In this document: in pieces, positions 17,009-23,524 of the stretch | Layout of the letters: each line of letters opens with the position of its first letter | How positions within the stretch are numbered: the first letter of the stretch is position 1 | Origin: DASRJX01 sp035649235 | GTDB lineage: Bacteria; Acidobacteriota; Polarisedimenticolia; Gp22-AA2 | Assembly: GCA_035649235.1 (NCBI GenBank) | Contig: DASRJX010000049.1 | Coordinates: forward strand, 1-30,867 | Direction of reading: 5' to 3' | DNA: 30,867 nt | Position numbers and translations under genes: made by a program | The notes under the pieces: model-generated | Databases searched by the model: none | The model's input: only the letters and a program-made list of their open reading frames with translations | What the model was told of the DNA's origin: nothing

Positions 17009-18006
17009 GAGCGGCCGCGCCGCGGACCGGGGAGGGCCCGCGGCGCCTGGAGATCGACCTGCCGGCCGCCCGGCGCGGCGCCAGGCTCGATCAAGTCCTG
17101 GCAGCGATCCTGCCCGGCAGCAGCCGGGCCAGCGTCCAGCGTCTGCTGCGCGAAGGCCACGTGGTCCTGGACGATCGTCCGGCTCGCGCCGCCTACCGCG
17201 TGCGGGGCGGCGAGCGGGTCCGCGTCGACCTGCCGCCCCCGGCACCTTCGGCCCTCACGCCCGAGCCCACGACCCTTCAGGTTCTCCATGAGGACGCGGA
17301 TGTCGTGGTCATCAACAAGCCACCCGGCCTCACGGTGCACCCGGGAGCGGGCGTCCGCAGCGGTACGCTCGTCAACGCCCTCCTGCACCACTGCCGGGAT
17401 CTGTCGGGGATCGGCGGTGTGGAGCGGCCCGGGATCGTGCACCGTCTGGACCGCGACACCTCGGGCGTGATCGTGGTGGCCAAGCACGATGCCGCGCACC
17501 GCGCGCTCTCGGCCCAGTTCAAGGCGCGCTCGGTCGGCAAGGTGTACGAGGCCCTCGTCTGGGGCCGGCCCCGCGTGCCCGCCGGCGTCATCGATGCCCC
17601 CGTGGCGAGGCACCCCACGGCGCGCGTCCGGATGGCGGTCAGAAGAGGGGGACGGCCGGCCCGGACGGCGTGGCGCCTGGCCGAGGAGTTGGGCTCGCTG
17701 GCGCTCCTCGATCTGAGGCCCGAGACGGGCCGGACGCATCAGCTGCGCGTCCATCTCTCCTCCATCGGCCATCCGATCGTCGGCGATCCACTCTATGGGA
17801 GACAAGCGGCGCCGCGCGGCGCGCCGCCGGAGCTGGTGCCGATTCTCGCGGCGTATGGCGGGATGGCGCTGCACGCGCGGGAGATCGCCTTCGATCACCC
17901 GCGCACGGGCCGTCGCATGGTGTTGCGGGCGGAGCGGCCGGAGGAGCTTGAGTGCCTCCTCGCCTCCCTGCGGCAGGCGTTCCCCGGCGCCGCGGGGCGG
18001 CGATGA
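17005..18006 (+). CDS. rluD: RluA/RluD-family ribosomal large-subunit pseudouridine synthase
   Basis: The 333-residue protein has an N-terminal S4 RNA-binding domain (about 26-80: RLDQVLAAILPGSSRASVQRLLREG) and a pseudouridine synthase domain. Motif II GIVHRLDRDTSG carries the catalytic D149, with INKPPGLTVHPG (103-114) before it and LRPETGRTHQLRVHLSSIGHPIVGD after it. The S4 domain and length fit RluD, which modifies helix 69 of 23S rRNA. RluC-like specificity cannot be excluded. The frame is open further upstream in lgt, but the ATG at 17005 overlapping the lgt stop is the sound start. Its TGA overlaps the next ATG. Confidence 0.9.
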   Translation: MRAAAPRTGEGPRRLEIDLPAARRGARLDQVLAAILPGSSRASVQRLLREGHVVLDDRPARAAYRVRGGERVRVDLPPPAPSALTPEPTTLQVLHEDADVVVINKPPGLTVHPGAGVRSGTLVNALLHHCRDLSGIGGVERPGIVHRLDRDTSGVIVVAKHDAAHRALSAQFKARSVGKVYEALVWGRPRVPAGVIDAPVARHPTARVRMAVRRGGRPARTAWRLAEELGSLALLDLRPETGRTHQLRVHLSSIGHPIVGDPLYGRQAAPRGAPPELVPILAAYGGMALHAREIAFDHPRTGRRMVLRAERPEELECLLASLRQAFPGAAGRR

Positions 18007-18884
18007 GCCAGAAACGGTTCTCGATCCTAGGAGCCGGCCGGATCGGCCGCGTCCTGGGACGCCTGCTGGTCGCGCGCGGCTATCGGCCGGTCGGGATCAG
18101 TTCAAGGACCCTGCGCGGGGCGCGCCAGGCGGCGGCTTTCATAGGAGGAGGCGAACCAACCGTCTCGAACGCCCGCGCCGCAGCCGGCGCCGGTCTCGTC
18201 CTGATCACGACCCCCGACGGCGCCATCGCACCGCTCGCGCGCAGGCTGGCGGAGGCTCCCCTGCCGTGGCGCCGGACGATCGTCGCCCACACCAGCGGCG
18301 CCCTGTCCTCGTCGGCGCTCGAGCCGCTGGCGCGCAAGGGGGCCAGTGTGGCGTCGATCCATCCTCTGGCCAGCATCCCCGATCCGCGCAGCAGCCCGGA
18401 ACGCCTCGAGGGGGTGCCCTTCGCGATCGAGGGGGACCCGGGGGCCGTGCCCGCTCTTCGCCGCCTGGTTCAGGGCCTCGGTGGAGTGCCGATCACCATC
18501 CCGCGCCGGGCCAAGGTGCTCTACCACCTCATCGCCGTCCTGATGTCGAACGACCTGGTGGCGCTTCTGTCGCTCGGGATCGAGACGGCGCGGGGGCTCG
18601 GGCTGAGCCGCCGGGAAGCCGCCCGCCTCTATCTCCCCCTGGTGCGCGGGACCGTCGAAAACGTGGCCCGGCTCGGTCCCGTCAAGGCCTTGACGGGACC
18701 CGTGTCGCGAGGGGACGTGAACACCCTGCGCCTGCACGGTGAGGTGCTGAGAACCCTTCCGCCCGATCTGCGCCGGCTGCACCGGACGCTCTCGCTGCGG
18801 GCCACGGTGCTCGCCTTGGAGGCCCGCACCATCACTCCCGAGACGGCCGCGCGGGTGGCGAAGCTGCTCAACTCCCTGCCTTGA
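18003..18884 (+). CDS. Rossmann-fold and DUF2520 domain protein
   Basis: The 293-residue protein starts with a nucleotide-binding Rossmann motif GAGRIGRVLG. A second all-helical half (about 135-285, with KVLYHLIAVLMSNDLVALLS) matches the DUF2520 arrangement seen in F420/NADP-dependent oxidoreductase- and ProC-like proteins. The middle part (HTSGALSSSALEPLARKGASVASIHPLASI) is typical of this family. The substrate is not known. In several phyla such genes stand beside panC/panB or folate genes, but here it ends the ileS-lspA-lgt-rluD run. The ATG at 18003 overlaps the rluD stop by 4 bases. An ATG at 17952 would overlap rluD by 55 bases and is not favoured. Confidence 0.85.
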   Translation: MSQKRFSILGAGRIGRVLGRLLVARGYRPVGISSRTLRGARQAAAFIGGGEPTVSNARAAAGAGLVLITTPDGAIAPLARRLAEAPLPWRRTIVAHTSGALSSSALEPLARKGASVASIHPLASIPDPRSSPERLEGVPFAIEGDPGAVPALRRLVQGLGGVPITIPRRAKVLYHLIAVLMSNDLVALLSLGIETARGLGLSRREAARLYLPLVRGTVENVARLGPVKALTGPVSRGDVNTLRLHGEVLRTLPPDLRRLHRTLSLRATVLALEARTITPETAARVAKLLNSLP

Positions 18885-18900
18885 TCCGCCCGTCGGCGGA
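18885..18900. terminator. Hairpin between convergent genes, probable bidirectional terminator
   Basis: TCCGCC-CGTC-GGCGGA forms a perfect 6-bp stem with a 4-base loop right after the DUF2520 stop codon and before the convergent secreted-protein gene. It is followed on the plus strand by CATTAGATTC, which is T-rich for this genome but not a real U tract. Position and symmetry support a shared terminator of moderate strength. Confidence 0.5.
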
Positions 18901-18931
18901 CATTAGATTCGCGCGGGTGGAAGTGGCGGGG

Positions 18932-19903
18932 TTACGGGCAGAAGCCGTAGAGAAGGAAGACGCAGAGCCCGCACGAGTAATCGGTCCCGGGATCGCCCGT
19001 GGGCTGGCCGTTGAGCCCGGGAAGGCCGAGACAGCCGGTGACGGGGTTGGGATGAGTCGGGCTTGCGGGGGACAGGACGTTCGAGCTCAAAAGGATGCAG
19101 CAGGCGCAGTCGTCACCGGTGCAGGTGAGGCTGCTCGGCTGGACGGAAACCTCCGGTTGAACAGGCCAGGCCGCAATATTGCCGGAGCGATCGATCGCCT
19201 CGATCTTGAAGGAGACGGGCGCACCACCGAGGTTCGAGGTCTCAGCGGGCGCCTGCCTCTTCTTGGCCACGAGGCAGTCCTCGAGCAGATGTTCGGCCCG
19301 GGCTCCCCCGGGTACACCCCCTCCGCTGGTCGACTTGAACGCGAAGCCGCGCGTGTACATGCCGTCGCCGGCCGTCACGTCGTTCGAGGTGAGCTCGTAG
19401 GTCTTCACGTTGCAGTCGGAGCACGTCATCGGATCGGCGACGCAGTCCTCCCCGTAGAAATCGCCCTTCTGCTGGAAGTCGAACTCGTTGGCGCTACCGT
19501 CGTCGAGGACGACGAGCGACACTTCCTGCGGCTGACCACCGCTGTTCGTGATGTAGCTGGCGGTGACCAGGAGGATGTCGCTCTGCGAGGGCGTGCTCTC
19601 GGGGTCGGTCGCCTGAACGTTGAAGACGACCTCGTTGTAGGTCGAGGTCACGGTGATGGCCGGGAACGGCGACGGAAGGAAGAGCGGGTCGAAGCCGAAA
19701 TCGCAGGTCATGAAGTGCTTGACCATCGGGGTCCAGTCGCAGACGGCGGAGCTGGAGGGAACGCTCGTCACCTGCACGTTCTCGATCGAGGGTGGGGATC
19801 CGAAGATACGCCGCTCGGGCGCTGTATCCTGGGTCTTGCTGCATGCCACGGCGGTCACGGCCAGGCAAACGAGCCCCGCCACCCCAATGCTTCGCCCAAC
19901 CAT
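18932..19903 (-). CDS. Cysteine-rich secreted protein of unknown function, possible lipoprotein
   Basis: The 323-residue product is not recognised. Residues 1-21 form a signal sequence ending in VTAVAC. The Cys at 21 could be lipidated, but the lipobox is weak (Ala at -3). The mature part has about 14 more cysteines, many in clusters: EDC-MTC-SDC near the middle, CTGDDCACC, and a C-terminal YSCGLCVFLLYGFCP. This suggests disulfides or a metal or cofactor site. Beta-rich stretches such as ITVTSTYNEVVFNVQATDPES, and later SFKIEAIDRSGNIAAWPV, recall Ig-like or cadherin-like extracellular domains. The codon usage looks less GC-biased than its neighbours (many Asn, Thr and Ser). It is a single-gene unit with its own strong promoter and a structured leader. 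Confidence 0.75.
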   Translation of the reverse strand: MVGRSIGVAGLVCLAVTAVACSKTQDTAPERRIFGSPPSIENVQVTSVPSSSAVCDWTPMVKHFMTCDFGFDPLFLPSPFPAITVTSTYNEVVFNVQATDPESTPSQSDILLVTASYITNSGGQPQEVSLVVLDDGSANEFDFQQKGDFYGEDCVADPMTCSDCNVKTYELTSNDVTAGDGMYTRGFAFKSTSGGGVPGGARAEHLLEDCLVAKKRQAPAETSNLGGAPVSFKIEAIDRSGNIAAWPVQPEVSVQPSSLTCTGDDCACCILLSSNVLSPASPTHPNPVTGCLGLPGLNGQPTGDPGTDYSCGLCVFLLYGFCP

Positions 19904-19912
19904 CAGTTTCTG

Positions 19913-19939
19913 ACCTCCTGCCGGCTGCCTTCAGCCGGC
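19913..19939 (-). promoter_or_regulatory. Hairpin abutting the ribosome-binding site of the cysteine-rich protein gene
   Basis: On the minus strand GCCGGCTG-AAGG-CAGCCGGC is a perfect 8-bp stem with a 4-base loop, followed at once by AGGAGGT (19919-19913), nine bases before the ATG at 19903. The stem ends exactly where the ribosome-binding site begins. It may control ribosome access or protect the transcript. It could also be the end of a small regulatory leader. Confidence 0.55.
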
Positions 19940-20011
19940 ACGACCACCGACCAGCTTCAAACTGTTGAATACAAAGGGTTCCACGACCAGGCCGGACCCC
20001 GAGGCGCCGTA

Positions 20012-20040
20012 AGTGTACGAAGTGCCCCAGGGGCTGTCAA
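20012..20040 (-). promoter_or_regulatory. Sigma-70-type promoter of the cysteine-rich protein gene
   Basis: On the minus strand TTGACA (20040-20035), 17 bases and TACACT (20017-20012) give a perfect -35, ideal spacing and a 4/6 -10 box. The start site would be near 20005, leaving a leader of about 100 bases before the ATG at 19903. Confidence 0.7.
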
Positions 20041-20055
20041 GGACGATTGCGGGCC

Positions 20056-20079
20056 GGGTGCTGCCATCTTACAGCACCC
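20056..20079. promoter_or_regulatory. Inverted repeat in the divergent intergenic region, candidate operator
   Basis: GGGTGCTG (20056-20063), eight bases, CAGCACCC (20072-20079) is a perfect 8-base inverted repeat. It sits 15 bases upstream of the -35 of the minus-strand promoter and about 55 bases before the DUF4388 start at 20133. A weak plus-strand promoter (TTGCGG at 20047, 17 bases, TACAGC at 20070) overlaps it. It could bind a regulator acting on one or both genes, or form a leader hairpin. Confidence 0.45.
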
Positions 20080-20132
20080 CCTGGCGGTAGCGGTTGACCC
20101 GCCGCCGGCCGCATCGTCGTGCCGGTAGCGGG

Positions 20133-20870
20133 ATGGGCCAGCGGAGCATCCTGAGCGGCGATCTGGGCGCCTTCAGCCTGGCCGACATCGTCAACCTGCT
20201 GGCCATGGGGAAGCGGTCCGGGGTGCTCCGGCTGACGCGGGGTGCCGAGACCCGCGTCCTGACCTGGCAGAATGGCGAAATCGTGTTCGCCCGCTCCAAC
20301 TCGGTGCGCAACAGCCTGGGAAACTTCCTGGTTCGGAAGGGCATCATCACCCCCGAGCAGAACGCGCTCTCGGCGGCCCAGATCGACGAGAACACGCGAC
20401 ACGGCAAGGTGCTCGTGCGCATGGGCTTCATCTCCGCCGACCAGCTCCACTGGGCGGTCAAGCAGCAGGTCCTGGAGATCGTCTACTCGCTGTTCCACTG
20501 GCGCAGTGGTCTGTTCGAGTTCATCGAAGGGCCTCCCGACAACCAGGAACGGATCACCCTCGCGATGTCGACGACGCGCATCATCATGGATGGCGTCCAC
20601 CGCCTGGATGAATGGACGCGGCTGCGCGCGGCGATCCCGAACGACCACGCCGTGGTCCAGGTCGTGATGGCCCCGGTCGCGGTCGCCAAGCGCACCGACC
20701 TCGGGGCCGAGGAGAAAAAGCTCTACCCTCTCGTGGATGGGATCAGGACCGTGGTCGAGATCGTCGAACAGGCCCGGCTCGGGGAGTTCGAGGCGTACGC
20801 GGCCCTGTTCGGGCTCCTGAACGTCGGCGCCATCCGCCTGGCCTCGTCCCCCCTCGCCGCGTCCTCCTGA
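20133..20870 (+). CDS. DUF4388 (PATAN-type) domain protein
   Basis: The 245-residue soluble protein has an N-terminal DUF4388 domain (about 6-100) with the typical LSGDLGAFSLADIVNLLAMGKRSGVLRL and GEIVFARS stretches. A helical middle (EQNALSAAQIDENTRHGKVLVRMGFISADQL) follows, then a C-terminal part with KLYPLVDGIRTVVEIVEQARLGEFEAYAALFGLLNVGAI. DUF4388 proteins are common in Acidobacteriota, Myxococcota and cyanobacteria, where PATAN domains act in two-component and motility signalling. The ATG at 20133 is chosen because the family's homology starts there. An ATG at 20094 would add 13 basic residues. It converges on the RlmD-like gene with an 8-base gap. Confidence 0.82.
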   Translation: MGQRSILSGDLGAFSLADIVNLLAMGKRSGVLRLTRGAETRVLTWQNGEIVFARSNSVRNSLGNFLVRKGIITPEQNALSAAQIDENTRHGKVLVRMGFISADQLHWAVKQQVLEIVYSLFHWRSGLFEFIEGPPDNQERITLAMSTTRIIMDGVHRLDEWTRLRAAIPNDHAVVQVVMAPVAVAKRTDLGAEEKKLYPLVDGIRTVVEIVEQARLGEFEAYAALFGLLNVGAIRLASSPLAASS

Positions 20871-20878
20871 AACCGGCC

Positions 20879-22228
20879 TCAGCCGCTCGTAATCTCCGCC
20901 ACGCATTCGACGTGGTGGGTCTGCGGGAAGAGGTCGTACGGAGTCACGCGGATCACGCGGTAGCGGCCCGCTCCGGTCAGGATCGACAGATCCCGCGCCA
21001 GCGTGGCCGGATCGCACGAGACGTAGACGATCCGTACGGGGCCATCCCGGGCCAGCGCCTCAGCAACCCCCCGCGGCAGGCCGACCCGTGGCGGGTCCAG
21101 GAGCACGGCCTCCCACGCTTCATGCAGCAATCCCGGCAGCGCCGTCTCGACATCCGAGGTCACGAAGCGGCAATGGGCCGCTCCGGCCCTGGCCGCATTG
21201 TCGCGTCCGGCGGCGCACGCGATCGCCGACGACTCGATCGCCACGATCCGGGAGGCTTTCCGGGCCGCGGCCAGCGTGAAGAAGCCGACGCCGCAATAGA
21301 GCTCCAGGAGGGAGCCCCGGCCCGAGAGGCCCAGCGCCTCCACGGCGTGACGGCGCACCGCCAGGCTGCCCGAGGGGTTGGGCTGGAAGAACGCCTCGGC
21401 CGGGATCCGGAAGCGATCCCCCTCGAGGTCTTCGTAGAGGAAATCGCGCCCGGCGAGGATAGAGGCGATCCCGGCGACGCCTGCGCGACCGTGCTCCAGC
21501 CGCACGACCCCGACCGTGGCGGGGAACCGGCGCGTCAGGGCGGCTGCGAGCTGGGCCATGGCTCCGGGTTCGCCCCGGCCGGTCTCCAGAGTCACGAGCC
21601 TCTCGCCGGTGCCGCGAGCCTCCTGGAACGACGCGCGCCTCAGGAGGCCCCGCCGGCGGCGCGGGTCGAACGCTGACAGCCGGCGCGACGCCGCCTCGCG
21701 GGTCAGCCAGGCGAGCATCTCGTTGACCGTGTCGCTTGTCAGGAGGCAGCGCCGGATCGGCACGATGGAGGCGGCGCGCCCGCGTCGGTGCAGCCCGAGG
21801 ATCGGGCCGCGCGTCGCAGGGCGCCAGTCGAAATCCATCCTGAAGCGGTAGCCGAACGGCTCAGGAGACAGGACGGCGGGCGGGACGTCCACGTCCTTGA
21901 GGCCGGCGATCCGCTTCAAGAGAGAGGCGACCTGGGCGCGCTTGGCTTCCGCCTGGGCTGGAGCCGCGAGGTGCTGCAGGTCGCACCCCCCGCAGGCGTC
22001 GTAATGCTCGCAGGGAGGGACGGTGCGCTCGGGCGACGGCTGCAGGATCGCCACCGCGGTTCCCTCGGCGAACCCGCGCCGCACGCGATCGACCCGCACG
22101 CGCGCGGTCTCCCCCTGGAGCGCCCCCTCCACGAAGAGGACGAATCCGTCGACGCGCGCCACGCCCCGGCCCCCGACGGCGAGGTCGACGATCGGCACGA
22201 CCAGTTCAGTTCCGGGTCGGAGCGTCAT
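20879..22228 (-). CDS. rlmD: 23S rRNA (uracil-5-)-methyltransferase, RlmD/RumA family
   Basis: The 449-residue enzyme methylates uracil C5 in rRNA with S-adenosylmethionine. It begins with a TRAM RNA-binding domain (about 5-62). Four cysteines C73, C79, C82 (PCEHYDACGGC) and C161 (IRRC) are the expected ligands of a [4Fe-4S] cluster. The Rossmann methyltransferase domain shows FFQPNP (280-285), LELYCGVGFFTL (308-319) and LLDPPRVGL. The nucleophile is C405 in YVSCDPATLARD, and E441 in HHVECVAEI is the general base. The choice between RlmD-, RlmC- and TrmA-like targets is not certain from sequence. It is the last gene of the run OM barrel, DUF2203, methyltransferase. Confidence 0.9.
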   Translation of the reverse strand: MTLRPGTELVVPIVDLAVGGRGVARVDGFVLFVEGALQGETARVRVDRVRRGFAEGTAVAILQPSPERTVPPCEHYDACGGCDLQHLAAPAQAEAKRAQVASLLKRIAGLKDVDVPPAVLSPEPFGYRFRMDFDWRPATRGPILGLHRRGRAASIVPIRRCLLTSDTVNEMLAWLTREAASRRLSAFDPRRRRGLLRRASFQEARGTGERLVTLETGRGEPGAMAQLAAALTRRFPATVGVVRLEHGRAGVAGIASILAGRDFLYEDLEGDRFRIPAEAFFQPNPSGSLAVRRHAVEALGLSGRGSLLELYCGVGFFTLAAARKASRIVAIESSAIACAAGRDNAARAGAAHCRFVTSDVETALPGLLHEAWEAVLLDPPRVGLPRGVAEALARDGPVRIVYVSCDPATLARDLSILTGAGRYRVIRVTPYDLFPQTHHVECVAEITSG

Positions 22229-22327
22229 GAGCCTTGGACAGGTCCGGGGCGCGGCGTCCGAGCGGGCCGCGCCGGCGCCTGCGGGTGGTCGAGCGGGGAC
22301 GGGAGAGGCTCCGTGGCGGGGACGGCC

Positions 22328-22774
22328 TCAGTGGACCGACGACCCGGCGTCCTGCTCGTCGGAGGCGTCCAGGAGCGGGCGGCGTCCGGCGAATCCGTCC
22401 GGGATCCGGTGCCAGTGGCTCACGGTCGGCTCATCGAACTTCCAGCACAGGAAGACGATCTCGTCCTTGTACAGGCACGGAAAGTCGATCAGCCCCGCCT
22501 CGGGCCCGTTGACGACACACCCGTGCAGGTGGATGCGGCCCACGATCTGCTGCACCCGCTCGAACAGGCGCGGGACGATGCCCTGAGCCTGGAGATGCTC
22601 CGTCAGGTCCGAGCTCCCCAGGGCCAGACCCGTCAGCCCCGCCGCGCTTTCGATCGCACTCCGGATCTCGCGGAACGTGTCGAGCATTCTTTCGACGTCC
22701 GGCCGCAGGACCGGCAGCAGCGCCCGGGCTTCCTCGATGGTGAACAGCTTCCTGCGGGTCTCGTCGGTCTCCAT
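22328..22774 (-). CDS. DUF2203 family protein
   Basis: The 148-residue soluble protein matches DUF2203 along its whole length. It has an N-terminal helix pair with LFTIEEARALLPVLRPDVERML, and a C-terminal block with GLIDFPCLYKDEIVFLCWKF, EPTVSHWH and DGFAGRRPL. These FLCW, WH and GFAGR signatures are diagnostic. The function is unknown. The same frame stays open far upstream (to 25303), but that part is antisense to the Omp85 gene, and the ATG at 22774 is the sensible start. It lies 20 bases after the outer-membrane barrel gene and 99 bases before the RlmD-like gene. Confidence 0.87.
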   Translation of the reverse strand: METDETRRKLFTIEEARALLPVLRPDVERMLDTFREIRSAIESAAGLTGLALGSSDLTEHLQAQGIVPRLFERVQQIVGRIHLHGCVVNGPEAGLIDFPCLYKDEIVFLCWKFDEPTVSHWHRIPDGFAGRRPLLDASDEQDAGSSVH

Positions 22775-22794
22775 GCGATCGCCCCGGGGCGATT

Positions 22795-23367
22795 CTACCC
22801 CCCGAAGAGGAAGGAGAGGCCCACGTCGGTATCGAAGCCGAAGAACTGATCGCGCGGGATCAGGTCCCTGTCGCCGTAGTAGTGGAACAGCCGCCCCTCG
22901 ACGCGCAGCGCCAGCCACGGCTTGAAGAAGACGCGGACCCCGCCGCCCGTCTGGAGCAGCGTCGATCCGGCGCTCTCCTCGCCCGTGTCCCACGTCATCT
23001 GTCCCACGCCGAACAGGATCAGCGGCGCCAGCTTCGTGTCCGGCTTCTTGGGCTTCAGGTTGAAGACGTAGTCGATCGCCCACCGGTTGACGTCGTAGGT
23101 CGTGGTGCTGCCCCGGGTGCTGCTCTCGGTGCCCTGGAACTGGAGGCTGAGCTCGACCCCGTGCTGTGAGTGGTTGTATCCACCGCGCACGCTGGTCGCG
23201 AAATCGTCGGCCAGGGTGCTGTCGTTGTCGTACATGGAGTACGCCACGCCCCCGCCGACCTCCCATTTCTTGGCGAGATCCACGGCCCCCGCGGGACCCG
23301 TGGCCGCCAACAGAACGCAGGCCACGGCTGCGACGAGGAAGGCCAGGCGGCGCCGGTGTGCGAGCAT
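22795..23367 (-). CDS. Small outer-membrane beta-barrel protein
   Basis: The 190-residue protein has a clear signal peptide (1-28, cleavage after AGA) and then alternating beta-strands ending in a C-terminal LSFLFGG. Amphipathic stretches such as WEVGGGVAYSMYDND and GVRVFFKPWLALRVEGRLFHYY suggest an eight-stranded barrel of the OmpA-like/OmpW-like porin-family class. No ligand or enzyme motif is seen. AAGGAGAG gives a good ribosome-binding site before the ATG at 23367. It is transcribed divergently from the Omp85 gene. Confidence 0.78.
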   Translation of the reverse strand: MLAHRRRLAFLVAAVACVLLAATGPAGAVDLAKKWEVGGGVAYSMYDNDSTLADDFATSVRGGYNHSQHGVELSLQFQGTESSTRGSTTTYDVNRWAIDYVFNLKPKKPDTKLAPLILFGVGQMTWDTGEESAGSTLLQTGGGVRVFFKPWLALRVEGRLFHYYGDRDLIPRDQFFGFDTDVGLSFLFGG

Positions 23368-23431
23368 CGTCTCTCCTTTTCGCGTCCCCGCGAGCCGTCG
23401 CCATCCTGCGACCGGGCCGGGGAGGCGGAGG

Positions 23432-23461
23432 AGTATCGCCTCTCTCCACGTCCCGGATCAA
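23432..23461 (-). promoter_or_regulatory. Promoter of the outer-membrane barrel gene
   Basis: On the minus strand TTGATC (23461-23456), 18 bases and GATACT (23437-23432) match 4/6 each. Transcription would begin near 23425, with a leader of nearly 60 bases ending in AAGGAGAG. Confidence 0.45.
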
Positions 23462-23484
23462 CTGGGGGCGCCAGGAGCGCGGCC

Positions 23485-23514
23485 TTGACACCGCGCCGCG
23501 GCAGAAGGTAGAGA
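23485..23514 (+). promoter_or_regulatory. Promoter of the Omp85-family gene, nearly leaderless
   Basis: TTGACA (23485-23490), 18 bases and TAGAGA (23509-23514) lead to a start site near 23521. The ATG at 23525 follows at once, and no ribosome-binding site is visible. The -35 is perfect and the -10 is weaker. Confidence 0.55.
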
Positions 23515-23524
23515 GTCGGCGCCG

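Noticed and set aside
18881..18909. Apparent promoter TTGATC-17-TAGATT on the plus strand
   Set aside because: The -35 overlaps the stop codon and the terminator hairpin, and no plus-strand gene follows. The downstream gene is convergent.
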